In this document: one piece after another, positions 39,540 through 47,622 of the stretch
How the letters are laid out: every line of letters starts with the position of its first letter
Position numbering within the stretch: position 1 is the first letter of the stretch
From: Promethearchaeota archaeon
GTDB lineage: Archaea; Asgardarchaeota; Lokiarchaeia; Sigyniarchaeales; SOKP01
NCBI GenBank assembly: GCA_019058425.1
Contig: JAHPYZ010000026.1
Coordinates: forward strand, 1 to 54,854
DNA: 54,854 nucleotides
Direction of reading: 5' to 3'
Made by a program: the position numbers and the translations under genes
Notes under the pieces: model-generated
Told to the model about the DNA's origin: nothing
Seen by the model: only the letters and a program-made list of their open reading frames with translations
Database searches by the model: none

Positions 39540-40088
39540 ATGATCTTGCAAATTAGGGATGAAAAAAATGAGCTTAATGAGAAATTAATCGATTTTGTTG
39601 ATAGCTTAGATATTGATTTTAAAACTTCAATTAAAGATCTGATTAAAAAATATTATTCTAATAAAATTAATTATAATACTCTGCAAATTTGGCTAGATGG
39701 TTTTTATAATCTTCAATTTCATCAAAATATAATGGTAGGAGATATAAAAGCAATCACAAAAATTAATTTAAAAGAAATTTTGGAGGAAAAAGATATTAGA
39801 AAAGACTTTCTTAACAGTTTTATCTCATTATTTAACATGGTAATAATATTTTTAATTTACTATATTGAAAACCCTAAAATCAAAACTAAAAGAAGGAAGG
39901 AAGCCATAATTAAGTTATTTAATGATCTTAAGAATCTATATAGAGAATTATACAAAAAGGATATCTTTAGACATCTTTCTGAAACTGATTTGACAACCCT
40001 AGATTTAGTTTATATGGGAAATATCTACAATGCTTTTCTCAATTATCTCAATAAAACATTTCCTAAATATAAAAAACAAGTTAAGTAG
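39540..40088 (+). CDS. Hypothetical helical protein (182 aa), translationally coupled to the primase
   Basis: The start codon follows the primase stop codon directly. The protein is mostly alpha-helical and rich in Lys, Ile and Leu (KDLIKKYYSNKINYNTL, NSFISLFNMVIIFLIYYIE), with no cysteine cluster of the kind seen in PriL. I do not recognise the family. Coupling suggests a primase partner, perhaps a PriX-like or PriL-like accessory subunit, but there is no motif support. Confidence 0.55.
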   Translation: MILQIRDEKNELNEKLIDFVDSLDIDFKTSIKDLIKKYYSNKINYNTLQIWLDGFYNLQFHQNIMVGDIKAITKINLKEILEEKDIRKDFLNSFISLFNMVIIFLIYYIENPKIKTKRRKEAIIKLFNDLKNLYRELYKKDIFRHLSETDLTTLDLVYMGNIYNAFLNYLNKTFPKYKKQVK

Positions 40089-40090
40089 AA

Positions 40091-40747
40091 ATGATAGAAT
40101 CCGAAGAATTTAAACTAATGAAGATGAATTTAGAAATTCACTGTAAAAAATTTGAAATCAGAGAGTGGACTAAGAAATTCCATAAAATGTTAAAAAAACT
40201 AATAAAGAAAACAAAACCAATTATCCAGTTGAATGTAACGAAAATTCGAGAAAAAAATAACAATTTAAAACATTGTATCATCGATTTTGAATGCACAGAA
40301 CCAAAAATTTTAGGATTATTATTACGAAATAAACTTTACCAAATCTATTTAATTAAACCTGAATATCAACTTTATTTTCATGAAGCTGTATTGAGCGTTT
40401 TATTTAAGTTAAAAGATTTCTATTTTTTCTCATGGGGCAATTGGGAAAGAAGGGTCATTTTATCAATGAGATCTAAGTTAAAAGATATAAAAAATACCAA
40501 AAATTTACATTTTATTGATGATCTTAACCTATTTAATCTCCAAGAACGCAATTATGAGAGTTTAGAGGCAGCTCTTTTTAGCATTGGAAGAAAGCCCCCT
40601 AAAGAATTATTTTTTCGAGATGCTCGATTTATTGATCATGCTTACAATGAAGGTTATCTGGAACCAATTTTAGAGCATAATAGCAATTGCTTGATATCTG
40701 CTTTAATAATGTTAAAATACCGATGGCTGAAAAAAAATTTAGTATAA
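40091..40747 (+). CDS. Possible RNase H-fold (DEDD-like) nuclease, divergent
   Basis: Residues from about 55 look like a 3'-5' exonuclease core: LKHCIIDFECTEP supplies an acidic pair as in ExoI, FFSWGNWERRVILSM stands where ExoII lies, and LEHNSNCLISALIML resembles ExoIII, although the expected Asp is replaced by Cys. A catalytic defect or a different fold is therefore possible. It starts 2 bases after the preceding gene, making a primase-helical protein-nuclease unit, which would suit replication or proofreading of a small replicon. Confidence 0.4.
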   Translation: MIESEEFKLMKMNLEIHCKKFEIREWTKKFHKMLKKLIKKTKPIIQLNVTKIREKNNNLKHCIIDFECTEPKILGLLLRNKLYQIYLIKPEYQLYFHEAVLSVLFKLKDFYFFSWGNWERRVILSMRSKLKDIKNTKNLHFIDDLNLFNLQERNYESLEAALFSIGRKPPKELFFRDARFIDHAYNEGYLEPILEHNSNCLISALIMLKYRWLKKNLV

Positions 40748-40802
40748 TTATAAATTTTTTGAGTATATTTAATTATCTAAATTCAGTTGATCATTCTGTA
40801 AT

Positions 40803-40931
40803 TTATTTTTTACTATCATTTTTTGCAGCAGCTCTTTGAGCTCTTGCTTTAAATCCTTGATTCTTCCCAGTTCGATCAGCATGAGACTGAATTCTTTGAG
40901 CTGATTTTGCTGTCATTTTATTTTTACCCAT
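40803..40931 (-). CDS. SMP-like small protein (42 aa)
   Basis: This short gene is preceded by a strong GGGGGTG ribosome-binding site ending six bases before the ATG. Its sequence has the layout of the seed-maturation-protein (SMP) motif: MTAKSAQRIQSHAD, a short Gly/Asn turn, then GFKARAQRAAAKN. SMP-type peptides with A.RIQS and GF.ARAQ.AA.KN are known from plants and fungi and from some bacteria, but their molecular function is unclear. It is convergent with the primase operon's third gene and divergent from the CARF operon, and stands alone. Confidence 0.75.
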   Translation of the reverse strand: MGKNKMTAKSAQRIQSHADRTGKNQGFKARAQRAAAKNDSKK

Positions 40932-41061
40932 CTTTTTCACCCCCTTTCAATTAATTAATATTAAACAAACTAACAAACTTAGAAAAATGCATAAATCCTA
41001 CTCTTTTTATGAATTAGGATTTTATTTTACCCATTACTAATGAAAAAATTATCCTATATAA

Positions 41062-41087
41062 ATATTATTGATCTTAATCAATAATAT
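41062..41087. promoter_or_regulatory. 26-bp palindrome upstream of CARF-PIN-helicase-PLD operon
   Basis: The arms ATATTATTGAT (41,062-41,072) and ATCAATAATAT (41,077-41,087) are perfect complements around CTTA. The palindrome ends 66 bases before the start of the first CARF gene, where a promoter operator is expected. Either of the two CARF-HTH proteins downstream could bind it. Confidence 0.6.
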
Positions 41088-41153
41088 CGAAATAAAGTAA
41101 TATTTATATACAAAACGTTCTATTATAGAATTAGAGTAATAAGAGATATAACT

Positions 41154-41795
41154 ATGAAAATCCAAATTGTGACTTTTGCTGGGGTTCCAGATCATATATA
41201 TGATGCGGAAAAACATTTCCATACAGAGAAATTAATATTAATACTTAGTGATGAAAATAAGGAAGAAGTAGATAATAAGAACAAGGAATTTATTTCAAAT
41301 ATAGATGAGGTTACTCAGTTTTATCAAAAACTTAAGGTTCCTGTACTGAAAGTGTATGTAAATTATAAGAACTTTATAGCAATGACTTTCAAGCTTACGA
41401 ATATATTAAGAGAATTTCAAGATGGTGATGAAATTTTATTAAATCTAAGTGGTGGCCGAAGATCAATGCCGATCTCATTGATTTATGCTGGAACATTTAT
41501 CAGTAATTTCAAAGATATTAATATGAAATGTGTAGTAATCCCAGAAGATAAAACCTACAAACCATTCAATTTACTCCCAAACTACTTACCAGACAGTATT
41601 GATATCAAATTAATGTCTAAATTACCGGAAAGAAAGCCATTGATCGATCTAGAAAAATTTATTGGAATAAAGCAGCCTACAATTTCAATGAGGTTAAAAC
41701 GATTAGAAAAACATGGTTATATTACCCTTAATGGCAGAGATAGGCGTTTAACGAATTTAGGTCATCTGGTACTTGATATTAATTTGCCAAAATAA
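41154..41795 (+). CDS. Csa3-like CARF-HTH regulator, first gene of a six-gene operon
   Basis: Residues 1 to about 135 form a CARF domain, with the ligand motif LLNLSGGRRSMPISLIYAG at about 95-113. The C-terminal winged helix is clear: LEKFIGIKQPTISMRLKRL then EKHGYITLNGRDRRLTNLG. This is the layout of Csa3 transcription factors, usually linked to CRISPR, but there are no cas genes in this window. It heads an operon with a second CARF protein, a PIN-like protein, an SF1 helicase, a winged-helix protein and a PLD nuclease, with gaps of 24 bases or less. It may repress the operon until a cyclic nucleotide or other ligand appears. Confidence 0.85.
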   Translation: MKIQIVTFAGVPDHIYDAEKHFHTEKLILILSDENKEEVDNKNKEFISNIDEVTQFYQKLKVPVLKVYVNYKNFIAMTFKLTNILREFQDGDEILLNLSGGRRSMPISLIYAGTFISNFKDINMKCVVIPEDKTYKPFNLLPNYLPDSIDIKLMSKLPERKPLIDLEKFIGIKQPTISMRLKRLEKHGYITLNGRDRRLTNLGHLVLDINLPK

Positions 41796-41819
41796 ACCAA
41801 ACAATGGAGGAAAAATAAT

Positions 41820-42674
41820 ATGATTACTTGGATAACGACGGTAGGTTGGAGCCCTTTCGCAGTAATCAACCCTATTTGGGCATATTGTAAAGAAAATGAT
41901 GAGTATCCTAACAAAATCATATTAATCTTTACACCTCTTGAAAGAATTAAGAAAAATCTTAATATTTGCAAACGATACATATATGAAATCTTAAAAAAAT
42001 ATAATGGAAAGAATTTCAATAAAGATTTCATAATCCATGAGGAGATAGAGAACGATAATATTGAAATATATGCTGACAGGCTAAATAGAATTATTGAAAG
42101 AGAAAAGAATCTAAAGACTGATAAAATAATACTTGATATGACTCCTGGTAGAAAGTATATGTCAGCTATTAATGTATATTATGGATATAATCTTAGAGAT
42201 ATCTCGATTCAGGTTTTTTACCTTCATTTAGAGGAGAGTAAATACCAAGATATACCTTTTCCATTAACTCCAATTATTAAAAGTGAATTAATTGATATTT
42301 TAGAATCTACAGAAATCTTTTCTACGGATACTAGTAAATTACCAGAAATTTATTCTGAAATGGATAAAGAAAAAAGAAGTCATTATTTTAAGGATGATGA
42401 GGCAAATAAAGAATATTTAATTCTATTATCTATTGATAGTGAATTCAATACCAAAACAAAGATAAGAAAGTACACTTTTGCTTATGAAATTATTATACGT
42501 GGGCATGAATTAGATAAGCTATTAAAGAGTTTAATTACAAGAAATTTAATTCATCAGAAGTTAACTATATCTAACAATCAGAGGTTCAAAATATATAATT
42601 TGACTAATGAGGGTAAGGATTTCCTCAATGAATTGCAACAGAAAATAGCAATAAAGAAACAGGAGGTAATTTAA
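41820..42674 (+). CDS. Second CARF-domain protein with C-terminal winged helix
   Basis: The N-terminus WITTVGWSPFAVINPIWAY has the CARF-type glycine/serine loop, and KIILDMTPGRKYMSAINVYYG (about 103-123) is the second ligand-binding motif. Both are closer to CARF proteins of type III effectors than to the preceding gene. After about residue 195 there is a winged-helix-like part (HELDKLLKSLITRNLI, NLTNEGKDFLNELQ). GGAGG lies nine bases before the ATG and the stop shares one base with the next start. Two different CARF sensors in one operon suggest a heteromeric sensor or two-step control. Confidence 0.8.
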   Translation: MITWITTVGWSPFAVINPIWAYCKENDEYPNKIILIFTPLERIKKNLNICKRYIYEILKKYNGKNFNKDFIIHEEIENDNIEIYADRLNRIIEREKNLKTDKIILDMTPGRKYMSAINVYYGYNLRDISIQVFYLHLEESKYQDIPFPLTPIIKSELIDILESTEIFSTDTSKLPEIYSEMDKEKRSHYFKDDEANKEYLILLSIDSEFNTKTKIRKYTFAYEIIIRGHELDKLLKSLITRNLIHQKLTISNNQRFKIYNLTNEGKDFLNELQQKIAIKKQEVI

Positions 42675-43795
42675 TGTCTGGTTATCTAAAGGGAAATAAA
42701 GATGCTTCAAACCTAATAATTAGCTCAAATGAATTAACCATGTTATTAAATGAATTATATTTAGATTCAAAAACAAATTTTACCATAAGTGATTGTCTTT
42801 ATGGTTTAAATTTAGTAAATATTCAAATTTCAGATAGGATTGAAATTGAATTAGGAATTAGACTAAGTGATATCAGAGACGCTTATAATAAGGTTCCAAA
42901 TGATTTAAGGGAGGAATATCCAAGTAAATCAAGATTTTTTGATATCTTTACTAAATCGGGGTTTTATTTCGAAGCTTATCAGAAAGAATTTGAAAACTTG
43001 ATTGAAAAAATAGAAAATCTTAACATTTTAGAAGGAGATTCACCTATTGCTCTATTCTTTGACACTAATCTATATTATGATCAATTTTTTACTCAATTAT
43101 CCAATTTATTAGAACAGAAATATCGAAAACCTAAGTATCCGATCTATTTTCTATTATCTGAGGGTGTGAAAAAAGAGTTAATTACTTATGAAAATAAGTA
43201 TAAGGTTGATGATATAGAGAAGTTAAAGGAAAATTGCGCATATCCCGATATAGTTGAGGAATTTTTCAATCAAAATAAATTTAAATCAAGAATTAAACAT
43301 CTGGGACATATAGATTTCTTAAAATGTAATGAAAATGTCTATTCTAAAATAATCGAAGAAGATCAGACTATTAACAAGAATGATATGGATAGTAGAATAA
43401 TTCAGGGGTTATTAAAAGAAATTCGACAACAAAATATCAGATTATTTCTATATAGTCAAGATTCTGATTTTATTGCAAGGGCTAGAGGAAATAGAAATCT
43501 AATAGCAAAATTTTTAGAAAAAATTCCGCAGACTAAACTCGAGACTAAATATATATGTAATTGGGAAATATTCAATAGGTTTCTCTATAATTTAGCAATT
43601 ACTTTTGGAGCAGTAATTTTAGAATTTTCGAATGAGACAAACTTAGTAATATATGGAATTTGGCGTGGAAAAAAGTTAAATGACTGGGAAAAAGAAAATA
43701 TTAAAATAATTTCTTCAAATCCTATTTTAGAAAGAATCCAAAAAGATCTGTCAATTTTAAATAATGTTAAAATGGAGGAGGAATTTAGCATTTGA
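42674..43795 (+). CDS. PIN-domain ribonuclease-like protein
   Basis: Residues about 122-290 carry the four acidic positions of a PIN nuclease: D130 (IALFFDTNLYYD), E169 (EGVKKELITYE), D237/D239 (KNDMDSRIIQGLL) and D263/D265 (YSQDSDFIARA). The N-terminal 120 residues and the C-terminal 80 residues are unrecognised. PIN domains cut single-stranded RNA or DNA, and many CARF-linked effectors use such domains. Start and stop overlap both neighbours, so it is tightly coupled. It could be the effector RNase of this operon. Confidence 0.72.
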   Translation: MSGYLKGNKDASNLIISSNELTMLLNELYLDSKTNFTISDCLYGLNLVNIQISDRIEIELGIRLSDIRDAYNKVPNDLREEYPSKSRFFDIFTKSGFYFEAYQKEFENLIEKIENLNILEGDSPIALFFDTNLYYDQFFTQLSNLLEQKYRKPKYPIYFLLSEGVKKELITYENKYKVDDIEKLKENCAYPDIVEEFFNQNKFKSRIKHLGHIDFLKCNENVYSKIIEEDQTINKNDMDSRIIQGLLKEIRQQNIRLFLYSQDSDFIARARGNRNLIAKFLEKIPQTKLETKYICNWEIFNRFLYNLAITFGAVILEFSNETNLVIYGIWRGKKLNDWEKENIKIISSNPILERIQKDLSILNNVKMEEEFSI

Positions 43796-46503
43796 GTGAT
43801 CTCTTCTATGCAAATTTAGGAATTCCGAATTATAGATATGATCAAGATAATGCTGAATATCGATTCAGAGATTTTCTGAATTATTTACGTTTAGCTAAAG
43901 ATAATGAGGAGAAACGTGAATTTTCAATAAATTGGAGACCACTTAAAGAAGAAGATGTTGAAGAAATTATAAAGTCTCAGTTTCAGTTTGAATTAACACG
44001 GGAAGAACCGTATGATGAGATGGATGAAGTAACTCTTGAGAATTTAATTAAAACAGATACTGAATTACAGACAAAATTGCTATTTAGAATAGATGAACAA
44101 TTTAAGAAAATTAGTAATAGAGAACAAATATGGATAAAAATTTATGAAAAAAGAAGGACTGAACAAGGATATAGAGTAATTCAGAATTTTTTTAGAGTTA
44201 GATTTGTATATGATAGCAGAGAATTAAAAAAAGAAAATCGTATAAGAATCATTAATAAAGAAGAAAATTTTAATGCTCTTTTACTTGATAAAATTCCAAC
44301 GAATAAGGAAAAAATTTATTTGAAATACAAATCGATTTCCTTAAATCGTCAATTAAATGCAATGATTCAATTGCAAAAAAGACCTCAAAAGATTAACATC
44401 CCTCTTCTTAGACTTATTATGAATAAATACTTCGCAAAATGGCCAGATTTTCAAATTAGGGATATTAATAAATGGTTTTTACTTACTGCTAATGATCGGG
44501 AAGGAATTGAAAGACAAAGAGAATTTGTAAAAATTGCATTAGATACACCAGATTTTGCTATATTGGAAGGACCACCAGGTTCAGGCAAAACTTTTTCAAT
44601 TTGTGAATTAATTCTACAAGCAATACATAGAAATGAACGAGTTTTATTATGTGCCTCTACACATGTTGCAGTAGATAATGTACTTGAGCAAATAAAAGAT
44701 TATCCTTCTATAATTGCTATTAGAATTGGTAAAGATAATGTTTCTGAAAGAGTTAGGGATTGTCAACTTGATGAAATTGAATATTATGAAAGCAGAAAGA
44801 TAAAAAATAGATTGATTCATAATAAAAAGATGAATCGGTTGTCTTCCAGTCAAAATTATTTTTTGGAGTGCCTTGAAGCGGGTAGTAGAAAAATAATATC
44901 AGATGTGTTTTTAGAAGCAGCCAATTTAATCTGTGGAACAACAATTGGAATTCTAAAACATCCTGAGATTAACTATAAATCATCAGTGGCTAAAACAGTT
45001 TACGATTACCTAATATTAGATGAAGCAAGCAAAACAACCTTTCAAGAGTTTTTAGTTCCAGCTTTATTTGCTAAAAAGTGGATAATTGCTGGAGATTATC
45101 GGCAATTGTCTCCTTATATTGATCCGGAAGATATCGAAGGAAATTTAAATGGAATTATCAAACCTGAATTTGAAAAAATATGTTTAGATATTTTCGAGAG
45201 CTATTTCTTCTCATCAAAATTCAAAGATAAAGTCGATAAGTGGAAAAATCAATTAATTATTGAGGAGGACGAAAATCTAAGGAAGTATTATGAAGAACAA
45301 GCTCAAGCATTAAACCTCTCAACTTTTAGAATTGAAAACGATAAAATTAATCAAATCGAATTATTAAGTGCTCAAGTAATAATAGGATCTGGAGAAAATC
45401 TTGAGAAAGTAGAGGAAGACTTACCAGTTGATATTCATCTAATAAGAGGTGAATGTAAATTGGAGAGATTCCTTAGAAGAAGGGATTTTTGGATAAAAAA
45501 ATACAAACCAAAATTAGATAATAAGGAAAAAGAGGAAAAAAACACATGGGCTTATGAACTAGCTTGGCGATTAATTCGAGCATATGAAACAAGGATAACT
45601 CAAGAAAATTATCAATATTATATGGAACAAATAAGAGGTTTATATCCTCATTTTACAATTTTTGAAGAGACCAATATCCCTGATAATAAGAGAAATGCTT
45701 CTCTTAAGGATTATGTAATTAATAAGGTTGATTTAGTAAAAAGAATTGGATTTCCTTCCATTGTTGAATCAGTTCAAAAAGGTATTACAAAAGCTAAAGA
45801 TGAAAAATTTAGCTATGTATTATCTGATGGTTTTGATGAGAATGTTCTCAATCAACGACACGTTTTATTAGAATACCAATATCGAATGCATGATGACATA
45901 GCTGAATTTCCAAGTAAATTTGTATATGAAGGAGCTGCCTTAAAAAATAGTAAAAAAACTAACAGAGATTGGAAATATAATAGATATACTAAGAGAATTG
46001 TATGGGTAAATACTTTTGAAGACAAAAATGATGATGAAAATTCAAATCCTTCTGAAGTCAGAAATATAATGACTGAATTAACTAGCTTTATAAGGTGGGC
46101 AGAAAGAAATGAAAAAAATAAAGATGATAAGGTTTGGGAAATAGCTATTTTAACATTTTATTCGGCACAGGAGAGATTAATAAGAAAAGAGCTTCAGACG
46201 ATTTTTAAAACAAAAAAAGGAAGATTTTTTAGACATCCTAATAAAAATATTTCAATAGATTTATGTGTTGTAGATAGATTTCAGGGTCATGAAGCAGATG
46301 TTGTTTTTCTATCATTTGTTCAGACTTATAAAACAGGATTTTTAAATAGTGTTAATCGTTTAAATGTAGCTTTAACCAGAGCGAAGTATCAACTAGTTAT
46401 TTTTGGGAAATATGATTTCTATAAAAATAAAGTGAATTCTGAGCTATTAAAAAATCTCGCTAAATATTGTGAAGGAAATATTATTTATCCTAAAAATTTG
46501 TGA
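43792..46503 (+). CDS. Upf1-like SF1 helicase
   Basis: The start is a TTG that overlaps the stop of the previous gene by four bases. The helicase core holds Walker A LEGPPGSGKTFSI (about residues 257-269), the Upf1-type CASTHVAVDNVLEQ, Walker B YLILDEAS (about 404-411), IIAGDYRQLSP, LLEYQYRMHDDIAEFP (about 693) and VDRFQGHEADVVFLSF with NVALTRAKYQLVIFG at the end. A large insert of about 200 residues lies between the Q..P motif and QYRMH. It resembles Upf1/DNA2-family helicases, here 903 residues. The N-terminal 250 residues are unrecognised. It could unwind or track on RNA or DNA bound by the PIN or PLD proteins. Confidence 0.88.
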   Translation: MSDLFYANLGIPNYRYDQDNAEYRFRDFLNYLRLAKDNEEKREFSINWRPLKEEDVEEIIKSQFQFELTREEPYDEMDEVTLENLIKTDTELQTKLLFRIDEQFKKISNREQIWIKIYEKRRTEQGYRVIQNFFRVRFVYDSRELKKENRIRIINKEENFNALLLDKIPTNKEKIYLKYKSISLNRQLNAMIQLQKRPQKINIPLLRLIMNKYFAKWPDFQIRDINKWFLLTANDREGIERQREFVKIALDTPDFAILEGPPGSGKTFSICELILQAIHRNERVLLCASTHVAVDNVLEQIKDYPSIIAIRIGKDNVSERVRDCQLDEIEYYESRKIKNRLIHNKKMNRLSSSQNYFLECLEAGSRKIISDVFLEAANLICGTTIGILKHPEINYKSSVAKTVYDYLILDEASKTTFQEFLVPALFAKKWIIAGDYRQLSPYIDPEDIEGNLNGIIKPEFEKICLDIFESYFFSSKFKDKVDKWKNQLIIEEDENLRKYYEEQAQALNLSTFRIENDKINQIELLSAQVIIGSGENLEKVEEDLPVDIHLIRGECKLERFLRRRDFWIKKYKPKLDNKEKEEKNTWAYELAWRLIRAYETRITQENYQYYMEQIRGLYPHFTIFEETNIPDNKRNASLKDYVINKVDLVKRIGFPSIVESVQKGITKAKDEKFSYVLSDGFDENVLNQRHVLLEYQYRMHDDIAEFPSKFVYEGAALKNSKKTNRDWKYNRYTKRIVWVNTFEDKNDDENSNPSEVRNIMTELTSFIRWAERNEKNKDDKVWEIAILTFYSAQERLIRKELQTIFKTKKGRFFRHPNKNISIDLCVVDRFQGHEADVVFLSFVQTYKTGFLNSVNRLNVALTRAKYQLVIFGKYDFYKNKVNSELLKNLAKYCEGNIIYPKNL

Positions 46504-46506
46504 GAG

Positions 46507-47622
46507 ATGATTATAAATATGGATACTATTAATTTAAAAAGAAAAGTGGAAGTAGAAAAGTTTAGGGGTATTTTAGACATTGGTAGGCTTCAAAAAAAAG
46601 ATAGTTATATGGCAATTTTAAAATTGGCTGATGAAAATGGTGGAAAAGTAGAAGCAAAAGATATTATTGATAAATTTTTTAAAGATAGACCAGAAAATCT
46701 TGGAGAAAGACTAATTTATAGGTGTTTTATCTATGGATTATTAACTGAAGATGGACGATTAACAGAAGAGGGTAAGGCTGCTATAGAGGAGAACAAAGTT
46801 TTTCTTAAAGAAAATGGAGCTTATAATATTTGGACATCAAAAGATCCCCTAATCCCACAGATTTTATTAAATCTTAAGGAAATTGATGTATTTAAAATGA
46901 AGGAAGGGTTAAAACTTAAGGAATTGATTGATGTTCCTGTTTGGTTAAAAAAGCTAGAGAATCATAAGATAAATCTTTTTAATAAAAAAAATGAAGTTGT
47001 TAAAATTTATGAATTCAGAGAGTTAATTAAAGAAATGAAAAATGACCTGAATATTAACATTCATTATTTAATATCACCTTTAGAAAATGTAGAAGCCAAT
47101 ACATTGATAATAACCGGAGATTTAGAAAAAAGTATTACAAATTTACCCCCATATAAATATCTGGATATTTGGTTATCTCTTTTAGGTTCACAATCTAACC
47201 GATGGGACACAGTTAATAAATCATTTTTAAGTTATTTAGATGAGATTGATGAAAATTCTCGATTTAAATTTAAAATGTCTAAATCTTTTAAAAATCCAGA
47301 AATCTTAGATTTGGGTATGTTTAATGATCTCACTGTTAATAATATCCCTATTAGACCAATCAATAATGAAGAAGCAAATAAATGGGCTTTATGGCTTCTA
47401 AATCAGAATATTAATAGATATTTGGACATAGATACATATGAAAACCTTTGTATGGAAATTAAAAATATGAAACAATTTAGAGACTTTTATATTGATTTGC
47501 CAGATCAAGAGAAGATGGCAAATAATTTTCTTAATATTAATAACAATAAAGAAGTTGAGTTTTTAGAAAAATATTGGTTTCTTAAAACTCCACTTGATTT
47601 AAATCCAGATAGAATTTATTAG
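46507..47622 (+). CDS. Winged-helix protein of unknown function (371 aa)
   Basis: The N-terminal 90 residues form a helix-turn-helix with a wing: SYMAILKLADENGGKVEAKD, then RPENLGERLIYRCFIYGLL and TEDGRLTEEGKAAIEEN. A conserved-looking motif GAYNIWTSKDPLIPQILL follows and the rest is mixed. No catalytic residues are evident. A second ATG at 46,519 is an alternative start. It lies between the SF1 helicase and the PLD nuclease, 3 bases after the former and directly before the latter, so it is probably an adaptor of the same system. Confidence 0.6.
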   Translation: MIINMDTINLKRKVEVEKFRGILDIGRLQKKDSYMAILKLADENGGKVEAKDIIDKFFKDRPENLGERLIYRCFIYGLLTEDGRLTEEGKAAIEENKVFLKENGAYNIWTSKDPLIPQILLNLKEIDVFKMKEGLKLKELIDVPVWLKKLENHKINLFNKKNEVVKIYEFRELIKEMKNDLNINIHYLISPLENVEANTLIITGDLEKSITNLPPYKYLDIWLSLLGSQSNRWDTVNKSFLSYLDEIDENSRFKFKMSKSFKNPEILDLGMFNDLTVNNIPIRPINNEEANKWALWLLNQNINRYLDIDTYENLCMEIKNMKQFRDFYIDLPDQEKMANNFLNINNNKEVEFLEKYWFLKTPLDLNPDRIY

